The notes beneath the pieces are model-generated. The model made no database searches. It was not told the DNA's origin and worked only from the letters and a program-made list of their open reading frames with translations. Positions 32,641-39,023 of a stretch of 64,000 nucleotides of DNA are shown here, one piece after another; positions within the stretch are counted from its first letter, which is position 1; every line of letters starts with the position of its first letter. Source of the stretch: a virus. Position numbers and translations under genes: made by a program. The stretch is taken from positions 328,329-392,328 of the IMG/VR virus record IMGVR_UViG_3300029893_000001. One strand, written 5' to 3'.

Positions 32641-32657
32641 TAATATCGGCCGGGTTC
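32641..32657 (-). promoter_or_regulatory. Promoter motif copy
   Basis: gaacccggccgatatta, upstream of 32523-32615. Confidence 0.7.
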
Positions 32658-32695
32658 GCCCAATTGACATTTCGAGAGTAGCTTAAACGGGCTTT

Positions 32696-32715
32696 GGCCC
32701 GGGTTTCCCCGGGCC
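32696..32715 (-). terminator. GC hairpin
   Basis: GGCCCGGG/CCCGGGCC after 32723-33139. Confidence 0.6.
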
Positions 32716-32722
32716 GCCCGCC

Positions 32723-33139
32723 TCACGCCGCCTTCGTACGGGCGGCCAGCTTGGCGGCGACCGCCTTGCTGTACGCCGCCGCCTTCTCGTAGACCGCCGC
32801 CGCCAGGTGCAGATCGAGCCGGCCGATGCTCGACCCGAGGCACACGTGGCCCTCGGAGGGCACCCCGAGCACCAGCTTGTTCCCCTGGCCGCAGATCCAC
32901 CGCTGGAGACGCTGCCGGTTGCCGCTCGACGCCTTGGCCACGAAGACGTCGTGGACCGCGATGCGCGCCGGGCCCGGCGTCCCGTCCTCGCCGTGCATCG
33001 AGCGGAGCACGATGCCGAAGGACTTCACGCCCTCCCCGGCGGAGCCGACCTGCGCGCCGGTCGCGGCGTCCAGGTGGAAGACCAGGGCGGGGGCCAGCGG
33101 GAGATCGCGGGTGACGTCGTACGTGTTCTTCTTCGCCAT
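32723..33139 (-). CDS. Unknown 138-residue protein
   Basis: Strand-rich first half with FGIVLRSMHGEDGTPGPARI, Ala-rich helical end (YEKAAAYSKAVAAKLAARTK). Promoter motif 33186-33202, hairpin terminator after the stop. Confidence 0.6.
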   Translation of the reverse strand: MAKKNTYDVTRDLPLAPALVFHLDAATGAQVGSAGEGVKSFGIVLRSMHGEDGTPGPARIAVHDVFVAKASSGNRQRLQRWICGQGNKLVLGVPSEGHVCLGSSIGRLDLHLAAAVYEKAAAYSKAVAAKLAARTKAA

Positions 33140-33185
33140 GATTCACCATTCTTTCTGGGGCGCCGTGCCCCGTCGTTGTACCGAC

Positions 33186-33202
33186 TAGTATTGTCAGGGT
33201 TC
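33186..33202 (-). promoter_or_regulatory. Promoter motif copy
   Basis: gaaccctgacaatacta, upstream of 32723-33139. Confidence 0.65.
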
Positions 33203-33349
33203 GGAAAACTTGGCGGAGTCACATCGATGCATGGGTGGAGCCCGTGTCTCTGTGCAAGTGACTCGCTCCCGACGAGTATGTCCCTACGTGCAGCTTGCCG
33301 GTAACGTAGAGGGAGACCGCCGGGCGGCTATCATTCCTCCGCCATTCAC
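33203..33349 (-). ncRNA. Candidate structured RNA behind its own promoter motif
   Basis: The motif at 33350-33366 is followed by ~145 bases with no convincing ORF before the next promoter. Pairings on the minus strand: GGCGG/CCGCC enclosing CTACG/CGTAG, CTCG/CGAG and GAGTCAC/GTGACTC with inner GGG/CCC. A 16-codon frame after GGAGG is possible. Confidence 0.4.
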
Positions 33350-33366
33350 TACTATCAGCCGGGTTC
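33350..33366 (-). promoter_or_regulatory. Promoter motif copy without gene
   Basis: gaacccggctgatagta, precedes the candidate RNA 33203-33349. Confidence 0.7.
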
Positions 33367-33388
33367 AAATCCCTCTTAAACGCGAGAA

Positions 33389-33412
33389 GGCCCGGGGCTT
33401 TTGCCCCGGGCC
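33389..33412 (-). terminator. GC hairpin
   Basis: GGCCCGGGGC/GCCCCGGGCC after 33416-33613. Confidence 0.65.
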
Positions 33413-33415
33413 CCA

Positions 33416-33613
33416 TCACCCGACCTTCCGAATCGGGGCGACGATGACTCGACTACGCAGCTCGCGCCGCTCTCGGAGCTTGCGGATCTGCAAATCGAGA
33501 AGCGCAATCGTGGCATCGAGCATTTCCCTTTCCTCGGGATCTTGCTCCCTCACACGCTTGCGCAGCGCCTCCGCTTTCTCACAGAGGAGTGCACGAATGA
33601 CATGATCGTTCAT
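33416..33613 (-). CDS. Coiled-coil protein, 65 residues
   Basis: Charged heptad-like helix over nearly all residues. GGAGGT before ATG, promoter motif 33632-33648, terminator after stop. Confidence 0.6.
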   Translation of the reverse strand: MNDHVIRALLCEKAEALRKRVREQDPEEREMLDATIALLDLQIRKLRERRELRSRVIVAPIRKVG

Positions 33614-33631
33614 TATTCACCTCCCACCAAC

Positions 33632-33648
33632 TACTATCGAGCGGGTTC
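33632..33648 (-). promoter_or_regulatory. Promoter motif copy
   Basis: gaacccgctcgatagta, upstream of 33416-33613. Confidence 0.7.
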
Positions 33649-33919
33649 AATTGCTATTCGGGAGTAGGGTCACGCGGAAATAGGAAAATGCCGACCAATT
33701 AATTTTGACCCATAAGTGGTAAAGTATGTAACCGCTCGTTCACACATTCTCACGCTTAAGTACGTATACGCTCGCAGCCATTGCGAGCTTGCTTGTACCC
33801 ACTGCGAAATAGCCTAATAAGGCATGTACGCTCGCAGCCATTGCGAGCGGGGCGGGGCGTTAAAAGGCTACGGGCCCCAGAGGGGCCCTATCTCCTCGCA
33901 GCCGTTGCGAGAAATGGTC
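33649..33919. other. Gene-free stretch with palindromes
   Basis: AT-rich start (ccgaccaattaattttgacc) then three copies of the CTCGCAGCC(A/G)TTGCGAG palindrome (33770, 33831, 33896). No gene seen; possible terminator cluster or origin-like sequence. Confidence 0.5.
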
Positions 33920-34150
33920 CTAGTAGTCCATCCGTCCGCTCGGAATGGGACCCGAGCCGAGCAGGTAGGCCAGCGCCTCGACCCACGCCGCTCGTCCAGC
34001 GGCCAAGTGAGACCTCAGGACGAAAATGCTTCCCAACGCTCCGACTTGCAGATCGAGAGCAAGTCGAGCCTGGTGCTCGTGGTAGCGTGCCGAGCCGACC
34101 GCTAGAGCAGCACGAGCACACTGATCACCGAAATCTTTCTCCGTGGCCAT
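33920..34150 (-). CDS. Unknown 76-residue protein
   Basis: Ala-rich helical protein ending SGPIPSGRMDY. GGAGG before ATG, promoter motif 34169-34185. Confidence 0.55.
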   Translation of the reverse strand: MATEKDFGDQCARAALAVGSARYHEHQARLALDLQVGALGSIFVLRSHLAAGRAAWVEALAYLLGSGPIPSGRMDY

Positions 34151-34168
34151 CGTTGCCTCCTCGCCGAT

Positions 34169-34185
34169 TATTATCAGCTGGGTTC
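34169..34185 (-). promoter_or_regulatory. Promoter motif copy
   Basis: gaacccagctgataata, upstream of 33920-34150. Confidence 0.7.
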
Positions 34186-34210
34186 AATTCGTGCGCGGTT
34201 AAATGCGTAA

Positions 34211-34234
34211 CGGCTGCGAGGAATCTCGCAGCCG
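34211..34234 (-). terminator. CGGCTGCGAG hairpin
   Basis: 10-bp stem, tetraloop; closes the candidate RNA unit 34242-34400 before the next promoter. Confidence 0.55.
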
Positions 34235-34241
34235 CTGCAAA

Positions 34242-34400
34242 CTCCCAAAGGGAAACTGGAATCCGTACTCAATCACTTGTCCGACTTCGTTGTCGGGGTG
34301 TCTTTCGGGACCACACGATTCCCGCTTCTACGCCGAAGCTCCACGAAAGATCGTATGTTTCCAGCGTCCCTTTGGGAGCCCGATTTTTCGGTGAATCGGG
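34242..34400 (-). ncRNA. Candidate structured RNA between two terminator hairpins
   Basis: A perfect 12-bp closing stem (34242-34253 with 34367-34378) continues as CTGGA/TCCAG across a 2x2 loop. Inside are CCGAC/GTCGG with an AACGAA loop on the minus strand, ACGAT/ATCGT and GCTTC/GAAGC. A further hairpin (34379-34401) follows. Flanked by hairpins 34211-34234 and 34408-34428. No promoter motif directly before it. Confidence 0.45.
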
Positions 34401-34407
34401 CGAACCG

Positions 34408-34428
34408 TTCTCGCAGCCGTTGCGAGAA
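34408..34428 (-). terminator. CTCGCA palindrome
   Basis: TTCTCGCA/TGCGAGAA directly after 34429-34767. Confidence 0.5.
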
Positions 34429-34767
34429 TCAGGCGGCCGTGCCGAGCACCTTGCCCATCGACAGGAACCGGCCCTTCTCCCCGCGGAGCCTCAGGCGCAG
34501 ATCCCCGCTCTCGTGGGCGTCCCGGATCTTGTCGCCGAGGCTCACCCGCACCCCCGCCTGCTTGCCCTGCTTCCTCAGGAACTCGCGGGCCTCCTCCGCC
34601 TCCTGCTGCTGCGCCTGCTGCCGCTCCTTGAACTGGCGGCGGGACTTGGCCTCGCGCTCCTTCGCCTTGCGCTCCTCGGAATCCTGCCAGAAGCGGCGCT
34701 TCACCTCCGCCGGGTCGAGGCGGCGGGTTCCGGGGACGAGCGTGGTGCGGGTCGCGTTCGTGGTCAT
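34429..34767 (-). CDS. Coiled-coil protein, 112 residues
   Basis: Basic/Gln-rich helix (FKERQQAQQQEAEEAREFL) in the middle. AGGAGG before ATG, promoter motif 34804-34820. Confidence 0.6.
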   Translation of the reverse strand: MTTNATRTTLVPGTRRLDPAEVKRRFWQDSEERKAKEREAKSRRQFKERQQAQQQEAEEAREFLRKQGKQAGVRVSLGDKIRDAHESGDLRLRLRGEKGRFLSMGKVLGTAA

Positions 34768-34803
34768 GATTATTCCTCCTGGGCCGGAGCCCGTTGCCCC
34801 GAC

Positions 34804-34820
34804 TAGTATCGGCCGGGTTC
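34804..34820 (-). promoter_or_regulatory. Promoter motif copy
   Basis: gaacccggccgatacta, upstream of 34429-34767. Confidence 0.7.
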
Positions 34821-34842
34821 GGCCGACTAGGGAATTAAACGC

Positions 34843-34874
34843 GCAACGGCTGCGAGATTTCTCGCAGCCGTTGC
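34843..34874 (-). terminator. 14-bp hairpin
   Basis: GCAACGGCTGCGAG/CTCGCAGCCGTTGC after 34893-35075. Confidence 0.65.
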
Positions 34875-34892
34875 TTGTGTAGAGTCAGTGGG

Positions 34893-35075
34893 TCAGGGGA
34901 TGCTGACCTTCGCCTCGACCGTCGCGGAGTCGAGATCGATGGCCTCGCGGCACGAATCCACGTCCACGATGTCATCGTTACCCACGAGCACATCCCACAC
35001 GAGAGATTCCGCCTGCTGGGGACTCTCGGCCGTGACTTTCACCGTCACGGTCACAGTGAACTCCTGATCTTCCAT
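34893..35075 (-). CDS. Unknown 60-residue protein
   Basis: FTVTVTVKVTAESPQQAESL strand-helix pattern typical of small alpha/beta folds. Own promoter motif and 14-bp hairpin terminator. Confidence 0.6.
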   Translation of the reverse strand: MEDQEFTVTVTVKVTAESPQQAESLVWDVLVGNDDIVDVDSCREAIDLDSATVEAKVSIP

Positions 35076-35095
35076 TTTGCATTTCCCTCGCTAAC

Positions 35096-35112
35096 TATTA
35101 TCCGCAGGGTTG
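35096..35112 (-). promoter_or_regulatory. Promoter motif copy
   Basis: caaccctgcggataata, upstream of 34893-35075. Confidence 0.65.
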
Positions 35113-35123
35113 CTTGTGTAGAG

Positions 35124-35402
35124 TCAGCCCAGGTCGAAGGGGTACTCCGAAGTGACGTCGCCCCACAGACGATCGTCGTCGCCGTAGTAGTGGTGCGTGG
35201 CCGTCTCCGGGATCACCGGATTCTCCCGGTCGTCGTTCCTGTAGACACAGAAGCGCTCCCCCGGGCAGCAGTCGCCCAGGAAAAGCATTCCCGCTCCCAT
35301 CAGGACGATCGTCTCGGCCGGCGTTCCCTGCGGGGCCACGAAATGCACCACGGTGACGTCGCGGTCGCTTTCGTAGCGCACGGAGTAGTCGTTGACGTTC
35401 AT
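35124..35402 (-). CDS. Unknown 92-residue protein, paralogue of 48301-48564
   Basis: YSVRYESDRDV, IVLMGAGMLFL, CVYRND and YYGDDDRL line up in order with YSVRHKTDDAE, VVLIGAGILYI, CVYDDT and YRDDDLV of the product at 48301-48564. Function unknown. Confidence 0.65.
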   Translation of the reverse strand: MNVNDYSVRYESDRDVTVVHFVAPQGTPAETIVLMGAGMLFLGDCCPGERFCVYRNDDRENPVIPETATHHYYGDDDRLWGDVTSEYPFDLG

Positions 35403-35423
35403 TCGGCTTTCCTCCTCAGCGAC

Positions 35424-35440
35424 TATTATCGTCGGGGTTC
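35424..35440 (-). promoter_or_regulatory. Promoter motif copy
   Basis: gaaccccgacgataata, upstream of 35124-35402. Confidence 0.7.
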
Positions 35441-35471
35441 ACGTCCGACACGAAAAGCGCGTTAAATGAAA

Positions 35472-35501
35472 CAACGGCTGCGAGAAATCTCGCAGCCGTT
35501 G
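35472..35501 (-). terminator. 13-bp hairpin
   Basis: CAACGGCTGCGAG/CTCGCAGCCGTTG after 35523-35867. Confidence 0.65.
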
Positions 35502-35522
35502 CGTGCCTTGGGAACTTTGGAA

Positions 35523-35867
35523 CTACAGGACCACCCATCCCCAGAAGACGGCCCAGGCGATGAAGCGGATCGGCCAGCGGGTCCAGGAGTCATTCTGCCA
35601 GAGGCAGAGCAAAATCCAAGTGACCCCGAACGCCGGCCAGAGCGTATTGAACCACGGGATCACCTGGACGATTCCGCACCAGATCCAGTACGTCAGCAGG
35701 AAGCACGTGGAAATGTTGCAGAAGAACTCCACCCAATCCGAGATTTCCATCTCGTTGTGCGGGGTGTAGATCGTCCGGCCCGTCTCGTGGTCCCTGTAGA
35801 CCTTGTACGTGGCGCGGAGCGGGCGGATGCTCGGCTGGAGCCGGCGGATATTCTTCGGGTTGGGCAT
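35523..35867 (-). CDS. Membrane protein with about three helices
   Basis: 114 residues; hydrophobic Trp-rich segments from about residue 48 to the end, cytoplasmic-type basic N-terminus. GAGGAG before ATG. Confidence 0.65.
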   Translation of the reverse strand: MPNPKNIRRLQPSIRPLRATYKVYRDHETGRTIYTPHNEMEISDWVEFFCNISTCFLLTYWIWCGIVQVIPWFNTLWPAFGVTWILLCLWQNDSWTRWPIRFIAWAVFWGWVVL

Positions 35868-35886
35868 GGGTCGTCTCCTCGCTGAC

Positions 35887-35903
35887 TATTATCAACAGGG
35901 TTC
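35887..35903 (-). promoter_or_regulatory. Promoter motif copy with abutting palindrome
   Basis: gaaccctgttgataata, overlapped by the palindrome at 35901-35921; upstream of 35523-35867. Confidence 0.7.
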
Positions 35904-35921
35904 TCGCAGCCGTTGCGAGAA
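35901..35921 (-). repeat. CTCGCA palindrome at promoter
   Basis: TTCTCGCA/TGCGAGAA overlaps the GAACCC box; terminator of the previous unit or operator. Confidence 0.55.
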
Positions 35922-35934
35922 ATTAAAGTAAGAT

Positions 35935-35955
35935 GGCCCCGGGTTTCCCCGAGGC
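35935..35955 (-). terminator. GC hairpin
   Basis: GGCCCCGGG/CCCGAGGCC-type stem after 35963-36349. Confidence 0.55.
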
Positions 35956-35962
35956 CCTCTTT

Positions 35963-36349
35963 TCATCCGAGCGGCTGACTGAGAGCCACCGCACGGCGTC
36001 GAGCGTGGATCGGATTGCTCTTCCAGAAGCGAGCCCAGAAATCGCGCTCCGCTTGCTTCGCCTCGTGCTCATTCCTGTACTGCAATTGAACGAGCAGATC
36101 GGCGTATTCCCCATCCCACTTGGGGTCGTACTCCAGCGACTCACGAACGAGCTGGAATCCCTCCGTTTCGACGACCGCCTCGGCCCGGAGCGCCCGGAGT
36201 CGGTACGGGACGAATCGGAGGAGCGCCTCCCGATAGTCAGCGTCGTTTGTGATGAATCGGCTCGCCTGTCGGAGCCAGTCGGCAGCCGACTGTTGCTCTT
36301 TCATGACTCGCCGATACAGCACCTCGGAGAACGGGATGATTTCTGCCAT
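35963..36349 (-). CDS. Unknown helical 128-residue protein
   Basis: Arg/Glu-rich helices with DFWARFWKSNPIHARRRA near the end. GGAGGT before ATG, promoter motif 36369-36385. Confidence 0.6.
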   Translation of the reverse strand: MAEIIPFSEVLYRRVMKEQQSAADWLRQASRFITNDADYREALLRFVPYRLRALRAEAVVETEGFQLVRESLEYDPKWDGEYADLLVQLQYRNEHEAKQAERDFWARFWKSNPIHARRRAVALSQPLG

Positions 36350-36368
36350 TCAACCTCCCTTCGCCGAT

Positions 36369-36385
36369 TATTATCAGCAGGGTTC
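36369..36385 (-). promoter_or_regulatory. Promoter motif copy
   Basis: gaaccctgctgataata, upstream of 35963-36349. Confidence 0.7.
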
Positions 36386-36412
36386 TGTGCGGCCGTGAAT
36401 GTCCTTAAAGCA

Positions 36413-36440
36413 CGAAAAGGCCCTTGCTAGGGCCCTTTCG
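36413..36440 (-). terminator. GC hairpin ending candidate RNA
   Basis: CGAAA-GGCCC/GGGCC-TTTCG. Confidence 0.6.
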
Positions 36441-36594
36441 CGGGTCATTTCGGCAAAAGCTGACCAGGCTCGGAATACCAAGGCACGTGGTCGTGTACCT
36501 TGGTTAGCCTTGCCCCTTTTCGAGTCCATTATTGGTGGCTCGCCTTACGGGTGGGAGGGTGCAGCCCGGATGGAAACGGAACGAGAACACCATT
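36413..36594 (-). ncRNA. Candidate non-coding RNA with promoter motif and terminator
   Basis: The motif at 36595-36611 is followed by ~180 bases with no ribosome binding site, ending in a GC hairpin (36413-36440). Pairings: AGGCT/AGCCT (36466-70/36506-10) enclosing ACCAAGG/CCTTGGT and CAC/GTG; GGTCA/TGACC (36443-47/36461-65); CGAG-CCA/TGG-CTCG (36521-42). A 29-codon frame begins at 36593 directly after the motif and is the main alternative. Confidence 0.5.
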
Positions 36595-36611
36595 TAGTAT
36601 CGCCAGGGTTC
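36595..36611 (-). promoter_or_regulatory. Promoter motif copy without gene
   Basis: gaaccctggcgatacta, precedes the candidate RNA 36413-36594. Confidence 0.7.
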
Positions 36612-36630
36612 TCGCAGCGGCTGCGAATCC

Positions 36631-36831
36631 CTAAATCCCGATCCAGTAGTTGTCCAGGTCGCTCAGCTTCACGCTGGTGATCTCGGGATTGTGGTCCGGC
36701 AGACGTTGCTTGGCGAGTCGACGGACGTGAACATCGAACTCCTTTTTGTCCCTCGTTCGCGTCAGGACCGTGAATCTGTCCACCGCCGACTTCCCGTCGA
36801 CTTCGTAGCACAGTTCGATGAGATACTTCAT
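36631..36831 (-). CDS. Unknown 66-residue alpha/beta protein
   Basis: MKYLIELCYEVDGKSAVDRF start. GAGGCGG before ATG, promoter motif 36851-36867. Confidence 0.6.
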   Translation of the reverse strand: MKYLIELCYEVDGKSAVDRFTVLTRTRDKKEFDVHVRRLAKQRLPDHNPEITSVKLSDLDNYWIGI

Positions 36832-36850
36832 TTTCCGCCTCCTCGCCGAA

Positions 36851-36867
36851 TATTATTGGCAGGGTTC
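36851..36867 (-). promoter_or_regulatory. Promoter motif copy
   Basis: gaaccctgccaataata, upstream of 36631-36831. Confidence 0.65.
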
Positions 36868-36919
36868 TCGCAGTGACGGCGAGAATTTAAATTGAGAAAG
36901 GCCCCTCGCGGGGCCCGTC

Positions 36920-37138
36920 TCAGTCGTCGCGGAGGCACGGGGTCGGTCCCCCGCAGAATCCGCAGCGCCCCGGATTGTGGTACGCTGAGAGCACGTGATT
37001 GTTGGCCACGTGCTCCGGCTCGAAATAGTCTTCGGTTTCCCGAACTTCCATTCCTTCCGGGGCTTGCTCGTCGTCGAGGAGACGCACGGCTCGTGCCGTG
37101 GTCTTGCCGGGGTTGGCAATGTAGTAGCGGATGGTCAT
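36920..37138 (-). CDS. Unknown protein with C-terminal CxxC, 72 residues
   Basis: MTIRYYIANPGKTTARAVRL start; RCGFCGGPTPCL near the end. Promoter motif 37145-37161 ends 6 bases before ATG, leaving no room for a ribosome binding site. Confidence 0.6.
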   Translation of the reverse strand: MTIRYYIANPGKTTARAVRLLDDEQAPEGMEVRETEDYFEPEHVANNHVLSAYHNPGRCGFCGGPTPCLRDD

Positions 37139-37144
37139 GCCGAA

Positions 37145-37161
37145 TATTATCGGCAGGGTTG
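37145..37161 (-). promoter_or_regulatory. Promoter motif copy
   Basis: caaccctgccgataata, between the CAU tRNA and 36920-37138. Confidence 0.65.
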
Positions 37162-37163
37162 AA

Positions 37164-37236
37164 TCGGACCGGTGGGATTCGAACCCACAACGTCCCGGTT
37201 ATGAGCCGGGGGCTCTAACCATTGAGCTACGGTCCG
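37164..37236 (-). tRNA. tRNA with CAU anticodon (Met or Ile2)
   Basis: Full cloverleaf on the minus strand: acceptor CGGACCG/CGGTCCG, D-arm GCTC/GAGC, anticodon stem CCCGG/CCGGG with loop CTCATAA, T-arm GTGGG-TTCGAAT-CCCAC, discriminator A, no encoded CCA. CAU reads AUG, or AUA if modified by host TilS. It lacks initiator features. Confidence 0.9.
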
Positions 37237-37281
37237 ATGGTTTTCACTAGGTTACGTTTCGCGTTACTTTGTGCGAACGAT

Positions 37282-37464
37282 TCAGGCCCAGATCCCAGGC
37301 GCCGAATCCGGTTGCTCCGGGATCGGGATGTATTGGTTTCCCACGAATCCCGCCGCCGCGTCCAAGGCGACCACACGGGGGAATGTCACCGCAGGGTGCG
37401 GCTCATCCTCCCAATAGGCTTCCCACGCAGCCAGAGCGAGATACTGCAAGAGCAGTTTTTCCAT
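37282..37464 (-). CDS. Unknown 60-residue protein
   Basis: Starts MEKLLLQYLALAAWEAYWED; GAGGAGGT before ATG. Upstream sequence AAGCCCGTATGGATACGG is a poor match to the promoter motif. Confidence 0.55.
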   Translation of the reverse strand: MEKLLLQYLALAAWEAYWEDEPHPAVTFPRVVALDAAAGFVGNQYIPIPEQPDSAPGIWA

Positions 37465-37544
37465 TATTCACCTCCTCGCCGTATCCATACGGGCTTGCAC
37501 CACTTTTCTCAATGACACGAGGCCTTGGGTCGCTGTCTTCCCAC

Positions 37545-37571
37545 AAACGTATGGGTGCAACCCATACGTTT
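37545..37571 (-). terminator. 11-bp hairpin
   Basis: AAACGTATGGG/CCCATACGTTT after 37594-38052. Confidence 0.65.
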
Positions 37572-37593
37572 TCGCCTTTGGTGTACACGAGAA

Positions 37594-38052
37594 TCAACCT
37601 TGGACAAATTGATCGGGTGTTCCGCAGTTCCACACCCTCAAGGGTGTGCCCCAACGGGTCGGCTCCTCGGTCCAGTCGAAGTGGATCCGGCGGGAGTTCC
37701 CCTTCCGAATCCAGAACTTCCCCCTCGCATCCTGAGGCCGACTCCACACGTCGGCCGAGACGTTCATCGAGTCCAGGAGATCGTTGACGATTCCGTGGAA
37801 ATCCACCCAATCCTGCCACTCCAGAAAGCGAGCCTTCGGCTTCTTGCGGGGCGGGAAAGTGACGACGCACTCTCCGGGGTGATTCCCGCAGTATTCCTTC
37901 GCGGTCACGAGGCGGACGCGCTTCAGAAGGATCGTCTGGCCATCGACGCACGATTCCACGTTGAAGCGACCGTCGGCCCGCACCTTCTTTTGAAGGGCTA
38001 CGTGGATTCGCTCGACGTCGCTGCCGTCGAGCACCTTGATTGAGTACGGCAT
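37594..38052 (-). CDS. Unknown 152-residue protein
   Basis: Contains DGQTILLKRVRLVTAKEYCG and WVDFHGIVNDLLDSM. GGAGG before ATG, promoter motif 38086-38102. Confidence 0.6.
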   Translation of the reverse strand: MPYSIKVLDGSDVERIHVALQKKVRADGRFNVESCVDGQTILLKRVRLVTAKEYCGNHPGECVVTFPPRKKPKARFLEWQDWVDFHGIVNDLLDSMNVSADVWSRPQDARGKFWIRKGNSRRIHFDWTEEPTRWGTPLRVWNCGTPDQFVQG

Positions 38053-38085
38053 GATTATTCCTCCGTGGGTTGGTCCAGCGAGCTT

Positions 38086-38102
38086 TAGTATCGGGAGGGT
38101 TC
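38086..38102 (-). promoter_or_regulatory. Promoter motif copy
   Basis: gaaccctcccgatacta, upstream of 37594-38052. Confidence 0.7.
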
Positions 38103-38129
38103 TCGCCGTGGCTGCGAGAATTAAACTGG

Positions 38130-38162
38130 AAACGGGCCCCGGGAAAACCCCGGAGCCCGTTT
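38130..38162 (-). terminator. GC hairpin
   Basis: AAACGGGC/GCCCGTTT after 38164-38526. Confidence 0.6.
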
Positions 38163-38163
38163 T

Positions 38164-38526
38164 CTAGAACTCGCCCTCGTCGTCGTCCACCGCGTCGAGT
38201 GCGTCTGGACGTCCGAGGCCGCCGTCGGGCCCATGAGGGTGGTACCTCTTTTCCTTGTGGATGTCCAGAAAGAAGAGCGCCTCTTGCAGCGAACGCACCC
38301 TCTTTGGATTCTTCGTCCGCACCATTTTTGGGTTCGTCAGGGAATCCTTCGAGACCCACTCCTCGACGAGAAAGAAAACCTCCGGGCACCCATCGAGAGG
38401 AGCCGAGGGCCCGGTAATATTCTCGATGACGGTCGAGATTCGGCCTCGCTCGTCCGAGAAAATCACCGTGGTCGGCTCGAAATCGGTGAGCTTTTCGATG
38501 ATTTCACTGTAGGTGAACTTTCGCAT
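38164..38526 (-). CDS. Unknown 120-residue protein
   Basis: MRKFTYSEIIEKLTDFEPTT start, acidic C-terminus (DALDAVDDDEGEF). Follows the 49-residue gene by 10 bases, hairpin terminator after it. Confidence 0.6.
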   Translation of the reverse strand: MRKFTYSEIIEKLTDFEPTTVIFSDERGRISTVIENITGPSAPLDGCPEVFFLVEEWVSKDSLTNPKMVRTKNPKRVRSLQEALFFLDIHKEKRYHPHGPDGGLGRPDALDAVDDDEGEF

Positions 38527-38536
38527 TTGTTCCCTT

Positions 38537-38686
38537 CTACCGACGGTATCGGTACTCCTCGTCCACCTCTTGCTGCGTGGGCTCCCTTCCGAGCCTCTTG
38601 CGCAGATCGTCGCGGGCCGCGTTCCACTTGCGCTCGTCCTCCGCCCTTTCGAGAGCGCAGGCCGAGCATCCCATCATCATGCACAT
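38537..38686 (-). CDS. 49-residue protein downstream of structured leader
   Basis: MCMMMGCSACALERAEDERK start, charged helix. GGAGG 5 bases before ATG. First gene after the 23-bp inverted-repeat element, which may be its leader. Confidence 0.65.
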   Translation of the reverse strand: MCMMMGCSACALERAEDERKWNAARDDLRKRLGREPTQQEVDEEYRYRR

Positions 38687-38703
38687 GGTCGCCTCCCTCT
38701 GAG

Positions 38704-38916
38704 AGCGAGGCTCGGAGCCGGAATCCGAGATTAGTCTGTTTTCGCCTCTTGGCCTAGCTCCGCCTCCGTGCCTAAACCTACACGGCCAGCCTCTACACTA
38801 GGTTGCAGACGAATCCAGGGTCTAGCCGCTTTTGCCTTGGATGACTAGTCCTCGGCGCTTGCACCCACGGGGGCGTCACCCCTTGGGGTATCTGGATTCC
38901 GGCTCCGAGCCTCGCT
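38704..38916 (-). ncRNA. Structured element closed by a perfect 23-bp inverted repeat
   Basis: 38704-38726 and 38894-38916 are perfect 23-base inverted repeats enclosing 167 bases with no ORF. Promoter motif 38933-38949 sits 16 bases upstream. Inner hairpins include CCCC/GGGG at 38871-38886, and unpaired A-rich bits (GGCAAAAGCGG, GCGAAAACAG) favour the minus strand as the RNA. Either an independent RNA or a long leader of the 49-residue gene; a small inverted-repeat mobile element is the alternative but no target duplication is seen. Confidence 0.55.
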
Positions 38917-38932
38917 CCTCGCCGTCGTGGTC

Positions 38933-38949
38933 TACTATCAGGAGGGTTC
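38933..38949 (-). promoter_or_regulatory. Promoter motif copy before structured element
   Basis: gaaccctcctgatagta, 16 bases before the 23-bp inverted-repeat element. Confidence 0.7.
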
Positions 38950-38962
38950 AACTCCTCTAATT

Positions 38963-38999
38963 AAACAGAGAAAGGGGCCTGTGGCCCTTCTCCCTGTTT
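38963..38999 (-). terminator. Hairpin
   Basis: AAACAG-GAA-GGG/CCC-TTC-CTGTTT after 39024-39662. Confidence 0.6.
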
Positions 39000-39023
39000 T
39001 GGAATCTCGCAGTGGCGGCGAGT

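Noticed and set aside
32640-33304. Large frames 32640-33149 (minus) and 32807-33304 (plus)
   Set aside because: They are Arg/Pro/Gly-rich shadows of the gene 32723-33139, caused by its high third-position GC.
37403-38389. 328-codon minus-strand frame
   Set aside because: Shadow of three supported genes and their promoters; low-complexity Arg content and no ribosome binding site.
38704-38916. MITE or insertion sequence
   Set aside because: Inverted repeats fit, but no flanking target duplication, no second copy and a promoter motif directly upstream favour an RNA element.
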